Shown here: positions 25,416-39,135 of the stretch, in pieces
Position numbering within the stretch: the stretch's first letter is position 1
Layout of the letters: the number at the start of each line of letters is the position of its first letter
From: Megascapheus bottae
Taxonomy: Eukaryota; Chordata; Mammalia; Rodentia; Geomyidae
Reading direction: 5' to 3'
DNA length: 64,000 nucleotides
Assembly (NCBI GenBank): GCA_024803745.1
Contig: JANJXV010000153.1
Coordinates: 1,240,001 to 1,304,000, forward strand
Made by a program: the position numbers and the translations under genes
Notes under the pieces: generated by a model
Databases searched by the model: none
What the model saw: the letters and a program-made list of their open reading frames with translations, nothing else
What the model was told of the DNA's origin: nothing

Positions 25416-25609
25416 GTGTGTTTGACCTAGTGGGAGAGTCCTTGGCTACCAAGCAGTAAGCCTCAGGTTTGATTCCTCATTACCACATACATAGAAAACG
25501 CTGCAAGTGGTGCTGTGGCTCGGTGGGACAGCTAAAGCCTAAAGAAAGCCCAAGAACAATGTTCACACTCTGAGGTCAAGTCCCAAGACTAGCAAAAACA
25601 AAAAAAAAT
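25416..25609 (+). mobile_element. Composite ID-like SINE, spacer 3, plus strand
   Basis: Same insertion as 3121-3312, with one extra A in the tail. Confidence 0.8.
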
Positions 25610-26599
25610 TCGACAAGGGGCAAAATGCAGGCAGAGAAGGCACTGTGAAGCAAATGTTTTGTAAAGGATGAGGGCAATATTGACCCTTAAGTTTGGATCT
25701 TACCTAAGAAAGGCTCCTTGAGCCTGAGACCAGACTGGTAGTTGGGCCTAGTGGAAGACATTGGGATTGGACAAATAAGGTGTGCTGTATACTACATCCA
25801 CATGTATATTGTGAGATTGGAGGAGAGATTCAGCCTCCAGTATGTCTTTGGTGAGGTCTTTTGTGAGCAAGGATCTTTGGTCATTGGGCCCTGAAAGGTG
25901 ACCCTGCCTCCCTCACAATGGAACAGAATATGGAACCCTGGTAATCAAGCCACTGTAACTACCAACCAGCTCAAGCCAGCTCACTTGGCCTGTGGCTCGG
26001 TAGGAAGAAAGATGTTGCTGTGCATTTGCCAAAGTTCAGGAAACTCGAGTCTCAGGCATGGAAGTTGTGGATGTCTTACTCGAAGATGTACATGCTAGAT
26101 CATTGCCAAGCCACAAATCCAGTATAACAGAACTTTCTCTAAGAAGAAGGCCAGGAAAATCCAGGGCAACCAGATGAGGTAAATTTCTAAGAAGAAATGT
26201 ATTTGACCCCATCATCCTCCCAACACACTACAACTTTCTTTTTTTTTTCATTTTTTATTGTAATTAGTAAAAGGGTTAGATGATATTTGCCAGATAGAAG
26301 GTGCATTAATTCACATACATTGATACCCTTTCACATGTCTTGGTACCCATTTCCCTCCAACCCCACACCCCCCACCCGTCTTGGTTTTCCCCCCTTCCCT
26401 ATCAAATTTCAAATATCCAAATACAAATAAATTCAATATATCAGATAACAAAGTGAGATACTATACCAATATGGGATAACCAAGGGACAGCAAGCGAGAT
26501 GAGAGACAACATAGTACATTAAGGACAACAATCATTCATTATATGGCTTTTGTGTCAATATCCTGGAGGTCCTTTCAATTAGCTTCACATTATATGGCC

Positions 26600-29500
26600 T
26601 TATATATGGCCTTTTGCTCTATTGCCAATCTCTGCTAGTAGAGCCCAAGGTTTCCAATGATTATGACTAATGAGGGAAACCACTGAGCCTAAGTTCCTTT
26701 GAGTCTGGCTTACTTCACTTAATATGATTTGTTCTAAGTCTTTCCATTTCCTAACAAATGGGGCGATGTCATTCTTTCTGACAGCAGCATAGAATTCCAT
26801 TGTGTACAAATACCACAACTTGTTGATCCACTCATCAACTGAGGGACATCTGGGTTGGTTCCATATCTTTGCTATGGTGAATAGTGCTGCAATGAACATT
26901 GTTGTGCTAGTGGGTTTAGTATGCCCTTGTTTCTGGATTGTTGGGTAAATGCCAAGTAGTGGAATTGCTGGGTCATAGGGGAGTTGTATGTTTAGCGTTT
27001 TGAGGCACTGCCGCACTGCTTTCCATAGTGGTTGAACGAGTTTGCACTCCCACCAACAGTGTAGTAGTGATCCCTCCTGACCACATCCACTCCAGCATCT
27101 GTTGTCATTCGTTTTCCTGATCCTGGCCATTCTAACTGGAGTTAGGTGGAATCTTAGACTTGTTTTGATTTGCATTTCTTTTATGACCAGAAATGTTGAG
27201 CATTTCTTCATGTGTCTATAGTCCATTTTTGTTTCTTCTTCAGAGAAGACTCTCTTTAATTCTTTGGCCCATTTTGTAATGGGATGGGTGTTACTTTGGA
27301 GGTTAGTTTCGGAGTGATTCAATTTTTTGAGTTGTTGATATATTTTAGATATGAGGCCTTGTTCCGTTGTTTGGGTGGTGAAGATCTTCTCCCACTCTGT
27401 AGGCTTCCTGATTAGTTTACTAGCTATATCCGTTGCCATACAAAAGCTCTGCAGTTTAATGCAGTCCCACTTATCCAGCCTTTCTGTGATTTGTTGTGAT
27501 TCTTGGTCCTTATTAAGAAAGTTTTGACCTGTACCAAGGAGGCCTAGTGTATCTCCTATTCCTTCCTGTAAACTTTTCAGTGTGTCAGCTTTTACCTCCA
27601 CGTCTTTGATCCATTTGGAGTTAATTCTAGTGCAAGGGGACAAAGAAGGATCCCACTTTAGTTTTCTGCAGGTGTTTAACCAGTTCTGCCAGCACAACTT
27701 GTTGAAAAGGCTATCTTTCTTTCATTCTATTTTTTTGGCTCCCTGGTCAAAGATTAGGTGGCCATAGGTCTGTGGTTTAATATCTGGGTCGGCAGTTCTA
27801 CTCCATTGGACTTCAGGCCTGTTCTAGTGCCAGTACCAAGCTGTTTTGAGAATTATAGCTCTGTAATAGAGCCTTAAGTTTGGAATTGAAATTCCTCCAG
27901 CGCTGTTCTTTCTGCTAAGAAGTGTTTTTGCTATACGGGGTCTTTTATTATTCCATATGAAATTTTGAATTGCCTCTTCTATGTCTTTAAAGAATGACAT
28001 TGGGATGTTGATGGGTATTACATTGAATTTGTAGATAGCCCTTGGCAAGATTGTCATTTTCACAATGTTGATTCTTCCAATCCAGGAGCATGGGAGGTTT
28101 TTCCATTTCCTTAGTTCTGCTTTAATTTCCTTTTTTAGGGTTTTAATGTTTTCATCTAAACGGTCCTTTACATTCTTAGTTAAGCTAATTGCTAGGTACT
28201 TTATTCTCTTTGAGGCTATTGTGAAAGGATTTTTTTCCTGATTATTGCCTCGTTCCTCTCAGTGTTGGCGTAAAGTAAGGCAGTTGATTTGTGAGGGTTC
28301 ATTTTATGGCCTGCTACCCTTCCAAAGCTTTGAATCAGCTCAAGGAGCTTGGGAGTAGAGTCTATAGGATTCTTTAAATACAGAATCATGTCATCTGCAA
28401 AGAGGGATAGTTTTATTTCCTCTTTCCCTACTTGGATCCCCTTTATGCTTGCTTCTTGCCTTATTGCACTGCCTAGGAATTCTAGTACTATGTTAAAAAG
28501 GAGTGGAGAGAGTGGGCATCCTTGTCTCGTTCCTGATTTTAGAGGGAATGGCTTTAGATTTTCACCATTAAGTATAATACTAGCAGTGGGTTTCTCATAC
28601 ACAGCCTTTATTACATTGAGAAATGTTCCATGGATTCCTAGTTTCTCCACATCTTTTAACATAAAAGGGTTTTGGATCTTGTCAAATGCCTTTTCCCGCA
28701 TCTATTGAGACAATCGTGTGATTTTATCCCTGCTCCTGTTGACGTGTTGAATTATATTAATTGATTTGTGTATGTTGAACCAGCTTTGCCTCCCTGTGAT
28801 GAATCCAGTTTGATCATAGTGTATATTTTTTTTGATGAGTTGTTGTAGACGGTTGGCCAGTATTTTGTTGAGAAGTTTTGCATCGATGTTCATCAAAGAA
28901 ATGGGTCTATAGATCTCTTTCTTTGATGAATCTCTGTCTGGTTTGGGGATGAGGGATATGCTGGCATCACAGAATCAGTTTAGTAAAGAACCTTCATTTT
29001 CAATTTCGTTGAAGAGCTTGAGGAGTATTGGTGTGAGCTCTGCTTTGAAGACCTTATAGAATTCAGCTGTGAATCCATCTGGCCCTGGGCTCTTTTTAAG
29101 TGGAAGTTGTCTAATTTCCATTTCTATTTCAGAGCTTGAAATAGGCCTGTTGAGTTGGGTTAGCTCTTCTTGGTTCAGTGTGTGTATGTTAATATTGTCT
29201 AGGAATTCATCCATTTCTTCTAGATTCTCAAATTTGTTGGCGTAAAGGTTTGAGAAGTATTCCCTCATGATATTCTGGATCTTGGTAATTTCTGTCGTGA
29301 TATTACCATTTTCATCTGCGATTTTGTTTATTTCGATATGCTCTCTTCTTTTTTTGGTAAGATTTGCTAAGGGCTTGTCAATTTTGTTAATTCTTTCAAG
29401 AACCAACTCCTTGTTTTGTTGATTCTTTCTATAGTTTTTTTATTCCAAATCATTTAATTCTGCTTTGATTTTAATAATTTGCTTTCTCCTAATGGGTTTA

Positions 29501-30495
29501 GGGTTGGTTTGTTGCTCTTTTTCCAGGAGGTTAAGGTGAGACATTAACTAGTTGGTTTGCCATTTTTCCAACTTGCTGTTGTAGGCACTCCGCGCTATAA
29601 ATTTTCCTCTGAGTACTGCCTTTGTTGTGTCCCTAAGGAGTTGATATTTGTGTGCTCCTTATTGTTAAATTTCATAAACAGTTGGATATCTGTTCTGATC
29701 TCTTCGATTACCCATTGTTTTTGATTCAACAATGTGTGGTTCAGTCTCCATGAGTTACAGGGTTTTCTTTGGTGGAGATGTGTGTTCAGCTCCAATTTGT
29801 TGCCTTTATGGTCTGAGAGTGTGCATGGAATAATTTCAGTGTTTCTGAATCTGTCCAGGTTTGCTTTATGGCCTAAGATGTGGTCTATTTTGGAAAATGT
29901 TCCATGTGCTGCTGAGAAAAACGTATATTGTGGTGTTACTGGGTGGAATATTCTGCATATGTCTGTTAGATCTAGTTGGTCTATATAGTTGTTCAGTTCT
30001 AAGGTTTCTTTGTTGAGTTTTTGCCTTGTTGATCTGTCCATAGGTGAGAGTGGTGTGTTAAACTCACCAACAATCACTGTGTTTCGAACTACGTATGGTT
30101 TCAGTGTAAGTAAAGTTTGCTTGATGAAGTTTGGAGCTCCGGGATTGGGTGTGTAAATATTTAGGATTGTTATGTCTTCCGGGAGGAAAGATCCCTTTAG
30201 TAGTATGTAGTAACCTTCTTTGTCTTTTCTTACTAATTTTAGTTTGAAGTCTATTGTATCTGATATGAGGATGGCAACTCTAGCCTGTTTATGGGGGCAG
30301 TTAGCTTGATAGAGTTTATTCCAACCTCTCACTTTCAAAAGATGATTGTTTTTGGGTAAGATGTGTCTCTTGAAATCAGCAGAACGATGGCTCTTGCTTT
30401 TTGATCCAACTAGACAACCTATGCCGTTTAATTGGAGAGTTAAATCCATTGATATTGAGAGTTAGGAGTGAGAGATATTTATTAGTTCCTACCAT
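26600..30495 (-). pseudogene. L1 ORF2 copy 4, RT domain broken, C-terminus extended
   Basis: Beyond the shared lesions, an inserted base near 28696 disrupts the start of the RT frame, so only 28701-28216 (161 aa, with FADD) reads on. A base lost in a T run near 28230 shifts it again. The segment 28063-27824 ends at a TAG just after WYWH. The C-terminal third (27697-26600, 365 aa) has lost the normal terminator (TAG to TGG at about 26654) and reads about 18 residues further. The endonuclease body is 30449-29595, with the common TGA and GEFNT. Confidence 0.93.
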
Positions 30496-30543
30496 TTTTA
30501 AAAGCTTTTAGTAGGGCCTGTGTCTTGACAGTTCTTGTGGTCC

Positions 30544-31726
30544 TTAGATGGTATGCTGTTTAGGTGCCATTTCTTTCCCTATATTGCATTTATTTTGGTT
30601 TTCTATGTATAGAACATCTTTGAGAATTCTCTGTAGTGTTGGTTTTGTTTCGACATATTGTTGCAGCTTTTCCCTGGAATGGAATGTTTTTATTTTTCCC
30701 TCAGTTATGAATGAGAGCTTAGCTGGCTACAGTATTCTTGGTTGGTAGTTATTTGATATAAGGGCATGACATATATGCTTCCAGTCACTTCGTGCTTGCA
30801 TGGTCTCTGCTGAGAAATCTGGGGTTATTCTGATTGGTTTGCCTTTGTAGGTTACTGATCCCTTTTCCCTGGCTGCCTTTAGGATCTTTCCTTTAGTTTC
30901 TATTGATCCAGTTCGGATCACAATGTGGCGGTGGGATGTTCTTTTCTGGTCAGGTCTCTTTGGGGTTCTAAAAGCTTCTCGTATCTGGATGGGCCTGCCC
31001 TTTTGGATATTTGGGAAATTCTCTGAGATGATTCCCTGAAGTATATTTCCAATACCATTGACCTCTTTCTCCACGCCCTCCTCAGTACCAACTAGCCTTA
31101 AATTAGGCTTCCTAATTGTATCTTGGACCTCCTGAAGCGCTCTCTCATATTTCCTAGATTTGGATTGACTCATTTTCTGTTTTTATACTACCTAAATTAT
31201 CTTCATCCACGGAAATTCTCTCCTCTGCAATGTCTAACCTGCTATCAAAGCTATCTACTTTATTTTTCATCTCCCTTTCTTCTAATTGCTCACATTTGAT
31301 GCCTTGCATCCCTTGTTTTAGATCATGTATGGATTTCTTTATCTCCTTGATTTCCTTTTGCGTGGTTAGCTCAGTAGCTTTATTTTCTTTGGACATTTGC
31401 TGGAGTTTGGTCACGTTTTTATTTGTGGATTCTTTGAATTCATCCATCTTTCTTTGAAAAACCTTTGTTATGGCCTCCTTTATGGCTTCTTCTTTTTCAC
31501 TTATCACCTTGTTTTTGCTTTCCTCTTGTTCAGGTATGGCTTCCTCCATTATCTCTTTCTTTATATTTTCACATATTTCATTAATGATGTTTATCAATTG
31601 CATTTGTGTAGCAATTGGAAGGCTCTCCTCTAGGTTTGCCTGTGACTCTTCCATTGTCTGTTTATATTGGGTGGGGGATGTTGTTTCTTGATTTGACATT
31701 TTTCTTGAGTTTCTTCTTCTGCCCAT
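30544..31726 (-). pseudogene. L1 ORF1 copy 4, broken
   Basis: Segments 31726-31154 and 31173-30727. A private deletion near 31185 changes the coiled-coil end (DNLGSIKTENESIQI) and makes the two halves overlap. N-terminal variant shared with copy 3. Confidence 0.92.
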
Positions 31727-32413
31727 TTGAAAATGGGAGCAAGATTACTACTAAATACGATTATAGTTTTTCAGATATAACCAACCTAGACCTCTGTCGC
31801 TGGCAGACACTAGATGTTCATAAGTTTTGATTGGTATTATCACTCTTTCTTTTTGTGCACTTACAGACCTGCCTAATACAACCACTGATAAGCGATTTAT
31901 ACCCAAAACAATAAGCCTCTCAATCCAATCTCTATTGTCTTTAAGTCCCTCTGAGCCTAGAGAATAATTAACCACCTACATATACAATATTGCTCAACAG
32001 CCATCAAGTGTAGATCCGTGCAGTATAAGGGTTGAAAGACGAGCAGAGGTCCAGAGATAGAACAAAAGAATGAGAGAGGTCAGGGGAGGTGCAAGAGGAT
32101 TAACGTAGGAGTGTAAGAATATTGTAGTAATGAAGAAAAGTTATAGCATAAGGATAACTGACCTAAGTTGGTAAGTAGGTAGCATATTGGAGTACAAAGT
32201 TTGGAAAGTATTAGAATAAAACTTATGTGTTGCTGCACGACTAGCTCTTAGCCCAACCAGTGGCCTCACAGTGGACCATGGGATGGATCTGTTTTTCTTG
32301 TCTACGTTGAGGGAAAGGGGTATTTCACAAGATGCAGAAGCGAAGATTTCAGAAGCAAATGCTGTGAGTGAATTAGCTCGTAAAAAGCATTTTTATTTTC
32401 TTTTATCTTTCTG

Positions 32414-32600
32414 CCAGTCTTGGGGCTTGAATTCAGGGCTGAGCACTGTCCTCGGGTTTTCTCAAGTCTAGCCCTCTGCCACTTGAGCCACAGTGCCACA
32501 TCTAGATTTTCTATCTATGTGGTACTGAGCAATCAAACCCAGATCTTCATGGATGCTAGGCAAGCACTCTACCACCATGCCAAACTCTCAACCCTGACAT
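32414..32600 (-). mobile_element. Composite ID-like SINE, spacer 4
   Basis: Same insertion as 2661-2848, with a private 1-bp deletion. Confidence 0.8.
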
Positions 32601-32614
32601 AGTAATTATAAAGT

Positions 32615-32632
32615 CATCATCATCATCATCAT
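32615..32632 (+). repeat. CAT microsatellite, spacer 4 (6 units)
   Basis: Six CAT units. Confidence 0.95.
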
Positions 32633-32836
32633 ATCCAAATATCCTTTCTCCTACAAAGAATGAACACTTAACTGTGTCTAATGCTTTTTTTTAATTTCAA
32701 TAATTCTTCTGTGTTTTTCCCTCTTGCATTTTTTACACATGACAGCAAAGCTAATCATCAGGAAATAATTGATTAGGATACAGAAACCTAATAATATCCT
32801 AGTAGATTGAGGTCAAAAATATGTGCAAGATGCCCT

Positions 32837-33028
32837 GTGTGTTTGACCTAGTGGGAGAGTCCTTGGCTACCAAGCAGTAAGCCTCAGGTTTGATTCCTCA
32901 TTACCACATACGTAGAAAACGCTGCAAGTGGTGCTGTGGCTCGGTGGGACAGCTAAAGCCTAAAGAAAGCCCAAGAACAATGTTCACACTCTGAGGTCAA
33001 GTCCCAAGACTAGCAAAAACAAAAAAAA
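32837..33028 (+). mobile_element. Composite ID-like SINE, spacer 4, plus strand
   Basis: Same insertion as 3121-3312. Confidence 0.8.
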
Positions 33029-34060
33029 TTCGACAAGGGGCAAAATGCAGGCAGAGAAGGCACTGTGAAGCAAATGTTTTGTAAAGGATGAGGGCAATAT
33101 TGACCCTTAAGTTTGGATCTTACCTAAGAAAGGCTCCTTGAGCCTGAGACCAGACTGGTAGTTGGGCCTAGTGGAAGACATTGGGATTGGACAAATAAGG
33201 TGTGCTGTATACTACATCCACATGTATATTGTGAGACTGGAGGAGAGATTCAGCCTCCAGTATGTCTTTGGTGAGGTCTTTTGTGAGCAAGGATCTTTGG
33301 TCATTGGGCCCTGAAAGGTGACCCTGCCTCCCTCACAATGGAACAGAATATGGAACCCTGGTAACCAAGCCACTGTAACTAACAACCAGCTCAAGCCAGC
33401 TCACTTGGCCTGTGGCTCAGGAGGAAGAAAGATGTTGCTGTGCTGTTGCCAAAGGTCAGGAAACTCGAGTCTCAGGCATGGAAGTTCTGGATGTCTTACT
33501 CGAAGATGTACATGCTAGATCATTGCCAATCCACAAATCCAGTATAACAGAACTTTCTCTAAGAAGAAGGCCAGGAAAATCCAGGGCAACCAGATGAGGT
33601 AAATTTCTAAGAAGAAATGTATTTGACCCCATCATCCTCCCCACACACTACAACTTTCTTTTTTTTTCATTTTTTATTGTAATTAGTAAAAGGGTTAGAT
33701 GATATTTGCCAGATAGAAGGTGCATTAATTCACATACATTGTTACCCTTTCACATGTCTTGGTACCCATTTACCCATTTCCCTCCAACCCCACACCCCCA
33801 CCCGTCTTGTTTTTCCCCCTTCCCTATCAAATTTCAAATATCCAAATACAAATAAATTCAATATATCAGATAACAAAGTGAGATAACCAAGGGACAGCAA
33901 GCGAGATGAGAGACAACATAGTACATTAAGGACAACAATCATTCATTATATGGCTTTTGTGTCAATATCCTGGAGGTCCTTTCAATTAGCTTCACATTAT
34001 ATGGCCTTATATATGGCCTTTTGCTCTATTGCCAATCTCTGCTAGTAGAGCCCAAGGTTT

Positions 34061-37000
34061 CTACTGATTATGACGAATGAGGGAAACCACTGAGCCTAAG
34101 TTCCTTTGAGTCTGGCTTACTTCACTTAATATGATTTGTTCTAAGTCTTTCCATTTCCTAACAAATGGGGCGATGTCATTCTTTCTGACAGCAGCATAGA
34201 ATTCCATTGTGTACAAATACCACAACTTGTTGATCCACTCATCAACTGAGGGACATCTGGGTTGGTTCCATATCTTTGCTATGGTGAATAGTGCTGCAAT
34301 GAACATTGTTGTGCTAGTGGGTTTAGTATGCCCTTGTTTCTGGATTGTTGGGTAAATGCCAAGTAGTGGAATTGCTGGGTCATAGGGGAGTTGTATGTTT
34401 AGCGTTTTGAGGCACTGCCGCAGTGCTTTCCATAGTGGTTGAACGAGTTTGCACTCCCACCAACAGTGTAGTAGTGATCCCTCCTGACCACATCCCCTCC
34501 AGTATCTGTTGTCATTCGTTTTCCTGATCCTGGCCATTCTAACTGGAGTTAGGTGGAATCTTAGACTTGTTTTGATTTGCATTTCTTTTATGACCAGAGA
34601 TGTTGAGCCTTTCTTAATGTGTCTATAGGCCATTTTTGTTTCTTCTTCAGAGAAGGCTCTCTTTAAGTCTTTGGCCCATTTTGTAATGGGATGGGTGTTA
34701 CTTTGGAGGTTAGTTTTGGAGTGATTCAATTTTTTGTGTTGTTGATATATTTTAGATATGAGGCCTTATTCCGTTGTTTGGTTGGTGAAGATCTTCTCCC
34801 ACACTGTAGGCTTCCTGATTAGTTTACTAGCTATATCCGTTGCCATACAAAAGCTCTGCAGTTTAATGCAGTCCCACTTATCCAGCCTTTCTCTGATTTG
34901 TTGTGATTCTTGGTCCTTATTAAGAATGTTTCGACCTGTACCAAGGAGGCCTAGTGTATCTCCTATTCCTTCTTGTAAACTTTTCAGTGTGTCAGCTTTT
35001 ACCTCCATGTCTTTGATCCATTTGGAGTTAATTCTAGTGCAAGGTGACAAAGAAGGATCCAACTTTAGTTTTCTGCAGGTGTTTAACCAGTTCTGCCAGC
35101 ACAAGGTGTTGAAGAGGCTATCTTTCTTCCATTTCATTTTTTTTGGCTCCCTGGTCAAAGATTACGTGGCCATAGGTCTGTGGTTTAATATCTGGGTCCG
35201 CAGTTCTACTCCATTGGACTTCAGGCCTGTTCTTGTGCCAGTACCAAGCTGTTTTGAGAATTATAGCTCTGTAATTGAGCCTTAAGTTTGGAATTGAAAT
35301 TCCTCCAGCGCTGTTCTTTCTGCTAAGAAGTGTTTTTGCTATACGGGGTCTTTTATTATTCCATATGAAATTTTGAATTGCCTCTTCTATGTCTTTAAAG
35401 AATGACATTGGGGTGTTGATGGGTATTACATTGAATTTGTAGATAGCCCTTGGCAAGATTGTCATTTTCACAATGTTGATTCTTCCAATCCAGGAGCACG
35501 GGAGGTTTTCCCATTTCCTTAGTTCTGCTTTAATTTCCTTTTTTAGGGTTTTAAAGTTTTCATCTAAACGGTCTATACATTCTTAGTTAAGCTAATTGCT
35601 AGGTACTTTATTTTCTTTGAGGCCATTGTGAAAGGATTTTCTTTCCTGATTATTGCCTCGTTCCTCTCAGTGTTGGTGTAAAGTAAGGCAGTTGATTTGT
35701 GAGGGTTGATTTTATGGCCTGCTACCCTTCCAAAGCTTTGAATCAGCTCAAGGAGCTTGGGAGTAGAGTCTATAGGATTCTTTAAATACAGAATCATGTC
35801 ATCTGCAAAGAGGGATAGTTTTATTTCCTCTTTCCCTACTTGGATCCCCTTTATGCTTGCTTCTTGCCATATTGCACTTCCTAGGAATTCTAGTACTATG
35901 TTAAAAAGGAGTGGAGAGAGTGGGCATCCTTGTCTCGTTCCTGATTTTAGAGGGAATGGCTTTAGATTTTCACCATTAAGTATAATACTAGCAATGGGTT
36001 TCTCATACACAGCCTTTATTACATTGAGAAATGTTCCATGGATTCCTAGTTTCTCCACATCTTTTAACATAAAGGGGTTTTGGATCTTGTCAAATGCCTT
36101 TTCCGCATCTATTGAGACAATCATGTGATTTTATCCCTGCTCCTGTTGATGTGTTGAATTATATTAATTGATTTGTGTATATCTAACCAGCTTTGCCTCC
36201 CTGTGATGAATCCAGTTTGATCATAGTGTATATTTTTTTTGATGAGTTGTTGTAGACGGTTGGCCAGTATTTTGTTGAGAAGTTTTGCATCGAGGTTCAT
36301 CAAAGAAATGGGTCTATAGATCCCTTTCTTTGATGAATCTCTGTCTGGTTTGGGGATGAGGGATATGCTGGCTTCACAGAATCAGTTTAGTAAAGAACCT
36401 TCATTTTCAATTTCGTTGAAGAGCTTGAGGAGTATTGGTGTGAGCTCTGCTTTGAAGACCTTATAGAATTCAGCTGTGAATCCATCTGGCCCTGGGCTCT
36501 TTTTAAGTGGAAGCTGTCTAATTTCCATTTCTATTTCAGAGCTTGAAATAGGCCTGTTGAGTTGGGTTAGCTCTTCTTGGTTCAGTGTGTGTATGTTAAT
36601 ATTGTCTAGGAATTCATCCATTTCTTCTAGATTCTCAAATTTGTTGGCGTAAAGGTTTGAGAAGTATTCCCTCATGATATTCTGGATCTTGGTAATTTCT
36701 GTCGTGATATTACCATTTTCATCTGCGATTTTGTTTATTTCGATATGCTCTCTTCTTTTTTTGGTAAGATTTGCTAAGGGCTTGTCAATTTTGTTAATTC
36801 TTTCAAGAACCAACTCCTTGTTTTGTTGATTCTTTCTATAGTTTTTTTATTCCAAATCATTTAATTCTGCTTTGATTTTAATAATTTGCTTTCTCCTAAT
36901 GGGTTTAGGGTTGGTTTGTTGCTCTTTTTCCAGGAGGTTAAGGTGAGACATTAACTAGTTGGTTTGCCATTTTTCCAACTTGCTGTTGTAGGCACTCCGC

Positions 37001-37902
37001 GCTATAAATTTTCCTCTGAGTACTGCCTTTGTTGTGTCCCTAAGGAGTTGATATTTGTGTGCTCCTTATTGTTAAATTTCATAAAGAGTTGGATATCTGT
37101 TCTGATCTCTTCGATTACCCATTGTTTATGATTCAACAATGTGTGGTTCAGTCTCCATGAGTTACAGGGTTTTCTTTGGTGGAGATGTGTGTTCAGCTCC
37201 AATTTGATGCCTTTATGGTCTGAGAGTGTGCATGGAATAATTTCAGTGTTTCTGAATCTGTCCAGGTTTGCTTTATGGCCTAAGATGTGGTCTATTTTGG
37301 AAAATGTTCCAGGTGCTGCTGAGAAAAACGTATATTGTGGTGTTACTGGGTGGAATATTGTGCAGATGTCTGTTAGATGTAGTTGGTCTATATAGTTGTT
37401 CAGTTCTAAGCTTTCTCTGTTGAGTTTTTGCCTTGTTGATCTGTCCATAGGTGAGAGTGGTGTGTTAAACTCACCAACAATCACTGTGTTTCGATCTATG
37501 TATGGTTTCAGTGTAAGTAAAGTTTGCTTGATGAAGTTTGGAGCTCCGGGATTGGGTGTGTAAATATTTAGGATTGTTATGTCTTCCGGGAGGAAAGATC
37601 CCTTTAGTAGTATGTAGTAACCTTCTTTGTCTTTTCTTACTAATTTTAGTTTGAAGTCTATTGTATCTGATATGAGGATGGCAACTCTAGCCTGTTTATG
37701 GGGGCAGTTAGCTTGATAGAGTTTATTCCAACCTCTCACTTTCAAAAGATGATTGTTTTTGGGTAAGATGTGTCTCTCGAAGTCAGCAGAACGATGGCTC
37801 TTGCTTTTTGATCCAACTAGACAACCTATGCCGTTTAGTTGGAGAGTTAAGTCCATTGATATTGAGAGTTAGGATTGAGAGATATTTACTAGTTCCTACC
37901 AT
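34061..37902 (-). pseudogene. L1 ORF2 copy 5, RT region in four pieces
   Basis: RT start 36124-35573 (183 aa, FADD present) ends at an indel near 35571. Later pieces are 35471-35118, 35158-34766 and 34729-34061, split by a frameshift in a T run near 35138 and by a TAA (GAATAA) near 34766. The endonuclease body is 37856-37002 with RETH and GEFNT. All founder lesions are present. Confidence 0.93.
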
Positions 37903-37950
37903 TTTTAAAAGCTTTTAGTAGGGCCTGTGTCTTGACAGTTCTTGTGGTCC

Positions 37951-39135
37951 TTAGATGGTATGCTGTTTAGGTGCCATTTCTATCCCTATATTGCATTTAT
38001 TTTGGTTTTCTATGTATAGAGCATCTTTGAGAATTCTCTGTAGTGTTGGTTTTGTTTCGACATATTGTTGCAGCTTTTCCCTGGAATGGAATGTTTTTAT
38101 TTTTCCCTCAGTTATGAATGACAGCTTAGCTGGCTACAGTATTCTTGGTTGGTAGTTATTTGATATAAGGGCATGACATATATGCTTCCAGTCACTTCGT
38201 GCTTGCATGGTCTCTGCTGAGAAATCTGGGGTTATTCTGATTGGTTTGCCTTTGTAGGTTACTGATCCCTTTTCCCTGGCTGCCTTTAGGATCTTTCCTT
38301 TCGTTTCTATTGATCCAGTTCGGATCACAATGTGGCGGTGGGATGTTCTTTTCTGGTCAGGTCTGTTTGGGGTTCTAAAAGGTTCTCGTATCTGGATGGG
38401 CCTGCCCTTCTGGATATTTGGGAAATTCTCTGAGATGATTCCCTGAAGTATATTTCCAATACCATTGACCTCTTTCTCCACGCCCTCCTCAGTACCAACG
38501 AGCCTTAAATTAGGCTTCCTAATTGTAACTTGGACCTCCTGAAGCGCTCTCTCATATTTCCTAGATTTGGATTGACTCATTTTCTGTTCTTTATAATACC
38601 TAAATTATCTTCAGCCACGGAAATTCTCTCCTCTGCAATGTCTAACCTGCTATCAAAGCTATCTACTTTAGTTTTTCATCTCCCTTGCTTCTAATTGCTC
38701 ACTTTTGATGCCTTGCATCCCTTGTTTTAGATCATGTATGGATTTCTTTATCTCCTTGATTTCCTTTTGAGTGGTTAGCTCAGTAGCTTTATTTTCTTTG
38801 GACATTTGCTGGAGTTTGGTCACGTTTTTATTTGTGGATTCTTTGAATTCATCCATCTTTCTATGAAAAACCTTTATTATGGCCTCCTTTATGGCTTCTT
38901 CTTTTTCACTTATCACCTTGTTTTTGCTTTCATCTTGTTCACGTATGGCTTCCTCCATTATCTCTTTCTTTATATTTTCACATTTTTCATTAATGATGTT
39001 TATCAATTGCATTTGTGTAGCAATTGGAAGACTCTCCTCTAGGTTTGCCAGTGACTGTTCCATTGTCTGTTTACATTGGGTGGGGGATGTTGTTTCTTGA
39101 TTTGACATTTTTCTTGAGATTCTTGTTCTGCCCAT
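37951..39135 (-). pseudogene. L1 ORF1 copy 5, broken
   Basis: The coiled-coil segment 39135-38668 ends at EAREMKN because of an extra G near 38671, a lesion shared only with copies 6 and 7. The RRM/CTD half is 38580-38134. Confidence 0.93.

Larger units (their letters stand above)
24305..26233. other. Array spacer 3
   Basis: SINE 24992-25179 (-), CAT 25194-25211, SINE 25416-25609 (+), unclassified block 25610-26233. Shares with spacer 4 several variants, such as 'cagacctgcc' for 'cagaccagcc' in the presumed 5' UTR. Confidence 0.85.
26234..31726 (-). mobile_element. L1 copy 4, near full length
   Basis: A-rich tail complement begins at 26234. ORF2 body 26654-30495, ORF1 30544-31726. It carries more private indels than copies 1-3. 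Confidence 0.96.
31727..33653. other. Array spacer 4
   Basis: SINE 32414-32600 (-), CAT 32615-32632, SINE 32837-33028 (+), unclassified block 33029-33653. One base is missing in the first SINE ('agggctgagc'). Confidence 0.85.
33654..39135 (-). mobile_element. L1 copy 5, near full length, with 3' UTR indels
   Basis: A-rich tail complement begins at 33654. ORF2 34061-37902, ORF1 37951-39135. The 3' UTR has a private 8-bp tandem duplication near 33765 and an 18-bp deletion near 33884, between short 'gata' repeats present in the other copies. Confidence 0.96.
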
